NCBI RefSeq assembly: GCF_002811955.1
Contig: NZ_NPEF01000212.1
Span: 1 to 6,666 of the forward strand
Reading direction: 5' to 3'
Length of the DNA stretch: 6,666 bases
Source: Leptospira ellisii
GTDB lineage: Bacteria > Spirochaetota > Leptospiria > Leptospirales > Leptospiraceae
This document shows, piece by piece, positions 4,201 through 6,666 of this stretch. The notes under the pieces were generated by a model, which saw nothing but the letters and a program-made list of their open reading frames with translations, did not search any database and had not been told where the DNA came from. The position numbers and the translations under genes were made by a program. Within the stretch, counting starts at the first letter, position 1; each line of letters starts with the position of its first letter.

Positions 4201-6666
4201 AGCCTGTTGGTCCGCGCGTTGTTTCAGCTCCATTCCGTAGAGTTGGGTAACGACACCGCTTTCTCCCATATAGTCGTTGATTACGTTTTGGTAGATATCG
4301 GTTTCCACGTTACGCGCAACCTCGTCCGGGGCGCCCGTCGTGTTCGTGATTTTTTTGAGTAACCCCGACAAAAACGCTTCCCGTTCCTGCAATACGATCT
4401 TTGCATCCACTTTCACCGCAAGCTGCTCGTCCCCGCTTCCGGTAACTTTCACAAAGTTCTCCGCCTTTGTAAAATACGCGTCCCGCGCCGCTTCGTATTG
4501 GGTGTTCGCAAGCACGCCTAACGCGTCTAAAAATTCGTCCGCACTCACCATAAGGGACGTTTGTCGCATATATTGGTCGCTGTCTTCCGCAGTCGCGGTC
4601 GTCGCACCGGCCGCCGTTTTTGCGACCGCGTCCGCCCGGCTCGCGTTCGTGTCCGCGGAAGAACGGATATAATTTCCGTAGGAATCGTGGATCGCCTTCT
4701 GACCCGCCATACGAAGACCGTCGCTTCCCGTGAGATCGTTAAACGACATCTCGTTCGTGTTGCTCGTCTTCCAAACCAGATCCTTCAAACTCGTGCTGCT
4801 CGAAGTTTTCTTTTGGATCATCGCGATGTCTTCCGCGCTCAAACCGTATTCCGGCGACTTTAGAATATTAAATAATTGTGTGGAATCGTCTATGTCCGTC
4901 AGATATTGGAGTTCCGCCGTTTTGTTCTTCAGCTTCACGCCTTCTTCGATGATTTTCGCCGTATTGGTGTTCATCTCATTGACGTAGTTGTTATATGTGT
5001 TGATCTCGTTTAAATAGACCATGGTCAAACCGCACATACCCATACAAACCAAGTCCACGCTCGCAAGGTAAAAAAGCTGAACCCCCATGATCGCGGCTCC
5101 GTCGAAATTCACGCGATTTGTAAAATCCGTGGAGTTTTGATAAACGGCGCGGGAATTATTCAAAGGAGGATAAACTCCCCAAAGAATTTTACCCATTTGG
5201 TCATAGGCCTGTTTGGACAACGAAGGACCAACCCCGTTGATATCGCCTCCCCATTTGTTCAAAAAAGCGCCCACGTCATACTGAGGCATGTTTGCGCCCG
5301 CAGGTGGCGGATACGACATGTTCTGCGAATAATCGGGATGATATCCCAGGATCACGTCCATCGCACCGATCTTGCCCTGGATCATACCTTCCACCATACG
5401 CATACGATCCCGGTTCCACGCTTCCGTCTTCAAATACGCATCGCTGTTAAAGTCCAAAGCCCCGTTCAAATCCTCATACATACCCGCCGAGGTTTTCCCC
5501 AAAGGCAAAGGCCAAATCTTGTCCAACTCCGTATCCAACAATCTTTGTTGGTTGGCCACTTGCACCTTGAGGCTGGAAATCTTTTGACGCAAGAGTTGTT
5601 CCGCGTTGTTGTATTTCACGGACAACTGCGCCCACTTCTCCGCTTCTTCGCGTTCGTTTTTCACGTACGCTTGCAGATCGGCCAAACTCACCTGAGCGTC
5701 CATCTTCTTCTTCAAAGCCTCGACTTCCTTCTTCTTGGCCTCGAAGGCGGCAATCGCCGCGTCGGCCCTCTCTTTCGCCAGTTTTTTGGGAGTGTCGATA
5801 TAACCGGAAGGAATCTCGCCGTTTGTGTCCGTCTCCCCGTTCTGATACAAGTTCGAATGTTTTGAATATTCCAAAAGCGTAACATAGTCGTAGAGGGCGG
5901 CCTTCTGGTTGAAAACGTCCTGCGCCGCAAGCATCGATTTGTACGACTCGCTCACGTCCCCTTCCGCCGTCAAATACGCGTTCTGCATCACATTCACGTT
6001 TGCTAAAGCGTCTTCGTATTGTTTTTTCAAACCCGTGCCCGGAACCGTACCCTCGATCTTCTTGTTCGCGTTGTCAAAGGCGGTTTTCGCGTTGAGCAAC
6101 TCCTGTTTGATCTGCGCCGGAGTCAAACCCTCGTTGAACTTCTCCCGAAGCATCACATAACTTTGACCCGCCTGCGAAATCGTGTTCTTCAACGTAGCGA
6201 TCGCCGAATTCTGTTTTCCCACCTCCGTCGCAAACTTGTCGAAGTCCACACTCCCCGGACTCACAACGTTCAAACTCTGATCCAAACGCGACTTCAAATT
6301 CACAAGATCGCCCTCGAACACATACTTCCCGCTCGCATCCTTCGCCGAAACCGAATCGCTCAACGAATACGCGTCGGAGAAAAACTTCGCCGTCTTCTTC
6401 AAACCCGGATTCAAATCGCTCACCGTCTGGATCGCATCCGTCGGAAGAGCGTCTTCCAAAGGAGTATTGTCGAAAACGAAACTCTTCTGCGTTTCCAAAA
6501 GATGAAAAAACGCACCCAACTTCGACTCCGCACCCTCTTCCAACTCCCGCAGAGTTCCCGCAATCGCAAGAGCCTCGTTCGTCAAAACGTCCACCGCCAC
6601 CTGACCCGTAGGAACACCCAAATACGATTGATAACTGTTGAACTTGACAAGACCCTTTTTGTAATC
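895..6666 (-). CDS. Giant coiled-coil/beta-repeat protein, probable Leptospira TIGR04388 (Lepto_longest)-like, with toxin-like C-terminus; N-terminus outside window
   Basis: The frame is open from the right edge to the TAA at 895-897, giving 1923 visible residues (numbered from the edge). The TTG at 6619-6621 is in frame but has 15 open codons upstream (ending NSYQSYL), so it is not the real start. Visible layout: helical region to about 290; charged coiled coil 292-384; hydrophobic helix 524-552 with Cys541 and Cys545; coiled coil with Trp/Phe heptads 825-872; Cys1176 and Cys1184; hydrophobic segments 1394-1412 and 1424-1445; Gly/Tyr-rich beta repeats 1441-1566; linker; C-terminal module 1804-1923. 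The organisation suggests an exported or surface carrier protein presenting a C-terminal effector, but the signal sequence and promoter would lie outside the window. GC is about 55-60% in the body and about 40% in the last 300 residues, suggesting tail replacement. The family assignment is from memory and moderate; that this is a real gene is certain. Confidence 0.9.
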   Translation of the reverse strand, partial: DYKKGLVKFNSYQSYLGVPTGQVAVDVLTNEALAIAGTLRELEEGAESKLGAFFHLLETQKSFVFDNTPLEDALPTDAIQTVSDLNPGLKKTAKFFSDAYSLSDSVSAKDASGKYVFEGDLVNLKSRLDQSLNVVSPGSVDFDKFATEVGKQNSAIATLKNTISQAGQSYVMLREKFNEGLTPAQIKQELLNAKTAFDNANKKIEGTVPGTGLKKQYEDALANVNVMQNAYLTAEGDVSESYKSMLAAQDVFNQKAALYDYVTLLEYSKHSNLYQNGETDTNGEIPSGYIDTPKKLAKERADAAIAAFEAKKKEVEALKKKMDAQVSLADLQAYVKNEREEAEKWAQLSVKYNNAEQLLRQKISSLKVQVANQQRLLDTELDKIWPLPLGKTSAGMYEDLNGALDFNSDAYLKTEAWNRDRMRMVEGMIQGKIGAMDVILGYHPDYSQNMSYPPPAGANMPQYDVGAFLNKWGGDINGVGPSLSKQAYDQMGKILWGVYPPLNNSRAVYQNSTDFTNRVNFDGAAIMGVQLFYLASVDLVCMGMCGLTMVYLNEINTYNNYVNEMNTNTAKIIEEGVKLKNKTAELQYLTDIDDSTQLFNILKSPEYGLSAEDIAMIQKKTSSSTSLKDLVWKTSNTNEMSFNDLTGSDGLRMAGQKAIHDSYGNYIRSSADTNASRADAVAKTAAGATTATAEDSDQYMRQTSLMVSADEFLDALGVLANTQYEAARDAYFTKAENFVKVTGSGDEQLAVKVDAKIVLQEREAFLSGLLKKITNTTGAPDEVARNVETDIYQNVINDYMGESGVVTQLYGMELKQRADQQAQQWDLKEKEFYDLKQDWIQNVSYLKETGTKRWENMAQEFQGKWTDWRADFKAEHAANQALFLNKIEDTLQKKETWTQNFLQQSQNNADEQSLRTMYDSIAGIVQSMQENLPQGVSLSVNVNDILASVLAKKPGSLSASLMDRASSIDTNFFLNEVKKYNFNDKGVKEQFQNLMEKTNVLSQNMVILQALESLRAMPETFVQMIDKENDTAMKSLDMTMAYGGFAKMGGMYVRTIKNAAGGTEVQTLPTYQFFGYTPPTSFPLIKDSNGNEWDLSKTDALLDGKKDAPSPSDVTVMVRLARNKMLNDFKKVLNTEKTRNYEAELGLAVGFTDGTDLMDSFDEFVEGTMSGQNLACVGKTPEQCAKAAAGSGFLVGDVPDGDFGFVQFSQFYTILKGKKEMDKRKAQMDAARNRRHAGIARMYSPGTAMLTGTENIVKGMKNLSLKDISQMGSMIGKGILKSATGDFKGAKQDFYDAKEYSEQNKNIKQMVEGVTLSMLGNLDYTLFQMEFLNDTIHMGGRGNTLDQKIAEANFEMERMRDQQGKTNRLYDKNLENVVKQDRLIDNVMTTSLGILSQIPVVGPFAALGLVGWKLTRAMYEGGPGAVALMAGSAAVNAIGSGVGVSLNVGYTYADGYSANAGVAAGGVVTRVSWSEEGGYHYGVGLGNNQLNALYTWGGEGDQKTHGWSAALGPLELRHDAIRGYGASYTMSSVYTGGGMGIGVGTTLSYDQRGGFSNSVGFTFTTNSAMISQMEANAQSRANAMNDVNNGMMLRVLEGLGYAVTRRPDAQGNLAEESPFYNETFGSKGILNSMGNAWNSVSNFVSETYNKMFGEKQESAYEASLRLSKLAEQNKQGPLMTVAWDLDFLKNRATDAGGVGYSTEVLDKVLENVPGGKEKLSAIELEIARRLIEAEGNPVTILKTLSDIGSLMDNPGGMDMIAMAPARIPGMISAITDALKSGKVMDAVEVVKNGIKAIVGGDDAWKLENHWSKLTKPGTLSDKEARAWYLANEATIPELVDKTLPLQSQAKQAFELRNEFRSLSRDLMSDRVKAAELAANEKNLTWVQVVDKYKNMNLQGDQLWRAIIESSQRSRSSVNSGLGF
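901..904 (-). promoter_or_regulatory. Shine-Dalgarno-like AGGG for the small gene, inside the giant gene
   Basis: On the minus strand, AGGG lies in the codons for the penultimate Leu-Gly of the giant protein. It is followed by 7 bases (including the stop TAA) and then the ATG of the small gene. With a one-base gap between genes, ribosomes finishing the giant protein are placed directly at the next start. Confidence 0.55.
1969..2346 (-). other. Glycine/tyrosine-rich beta-repeat block of the giant protein (residues 1441-1566)
   Basis: The block consists of alternating short strands and Gly-rich turns, for example GVSLNVGYTYADGYSANAG and, near its end, TTLSYDQRGGFSNSVGFTF. The recurring pattern is a beta strand, then a (D/R)G(Y/F)S turn, then another strand. 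It lies directly after two hydrophobic segments and before the low-GC tail, where a shell, pore or pre-toxin region would sit in a polymorphic toxin. It contains no Cys. Its function is unknown. Confidence 0.6.
2332..2487 (-). other. Paired hydrophobic segments of the giant protein (residues 1394-1445)
   Basis: Residues 1394-1412 (ILSQIPVVGPFAALGLVGW) and 1424-1445 (starting GAVALMAGSAAVNAIGSG) are uncharged and separated by a short polar stretch. They could form a membrane hairpin or a buried hydrophobic core that leads into the beta repeats. Whether they span a membrane cannot be decided here. Confidence 0.5.
4051..4194 (-). other. Coiled coil with aromatic heptad positions (residues 825-872)
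   Basis: Large hydrophobic residues recur every seven positions: Trp825, Phe832, Trp839, Leu846, then after a one-residue shift Trp854, Phe861, Trp868. Trp865 and Phe872 also fall in this stretch. The surrounding residues are mostly charged or Gln. This is a coiled-coil pattern with tryptophan in place of the usual leucine. Confidence 0.6.
5011..5097 (-). other. Candidate membrane-spanning or buried hydrophobic helix (residues 524-552)
   Basis: A 29-residue stretch from AAIMGVQLFYLASVD to GLTMVYL is hydrophobic apart from one Asp and one Gln. It contains CMGMC (Cys541, Cys545). It is the only strongly hydrophobic helix in the first 1390 visible residues. The Asp makes a simple transmembrane helix less certain. 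Confidence 0.4.
5515..5793 (-). other. Charged coiled-coil segment (residues 292-384)
   Basis: A long Ala/Lys/Glu/Gln-rich helical stretch begins at TPKKLAKERADAAIAAFEA and continues through KEVEALKKKMD and REEAEKWAQL to LLDTELDKI. It has regular hydrophobic spacing and almost no Gly or Pro. It probably forms a rod or an oligomerisation segment. Confidence 0.65.

Noticed and set aside
5137..5865. Long open frame on the + strand (242 codons) opposite the giant gene
   Set aside because: It is a His/Arg/Leu-rich shadow translation of the coiled-coil region, with no sign of independent selection.
6619..6621. TTG as start codon of the giant gene
   Set aside because: The frame is open upstream to the window edge and the residues before it look like continuing protein; no ribosome site was seen at a suitable distance.

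Overview
The window looks like an accessory region of a Leptospira chromosome. The main evidence is a very long coiled-coil and glycine-rich protein that I recognise, from memory, as resembling the Leptospira large-protein family TIGR04388 ('Lepto_longest'). No rRNA or tRNA is present to confirm the genus.

Layout. Positions 2-409 (+) hold the 3' end of an rve/DDE insertion-sequence transposase, cut by the left window edge. Positions 410-584 are non-coding and rich in inverted repeats: a palindrome just after the transposase stop, a small hairpin followed by a T-run, and a 13-bp perfect inverted repeat that shares an arm with that hairpin. Positions 585-893 (-) encode a small acidic protein of 102 residues. 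Positions 895-6666 (-) encode one giant protein of at least 1923 residues. Its reading frame stays open through the right edge, so its true N-terminus lies outside the window. The giant gene and the small gene are separated by a single base (TAA-T-ATG), so they are very probably co-transcribed and translationally coupled.

Interpretation. The giant protein has, in order: an N-terminal alpha-helical/coiled-coil body, one hydrophobic helix, an aromatic heptad coiled coil, a pair of hydrophobic segments, a glycine/tyrosine-rich beta-repeat block, a linker, and a compact C-terminal module of about 120 residues. That module resembles tails I recall from Rhs-type polymorphic toxins. GC content falls from about 55-60% in the body to about 40% in the C-terminal part and about 34% in the small gene. 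A long conserved carrier, an exchangeable low-GC tail, a tightly coupled small acidic gene and a neighbouring mobile element together fit a polymorphic toxin with its immunity protein. This is an inference: no toxin activity or named immunity family can be shown from sequence reading alone.
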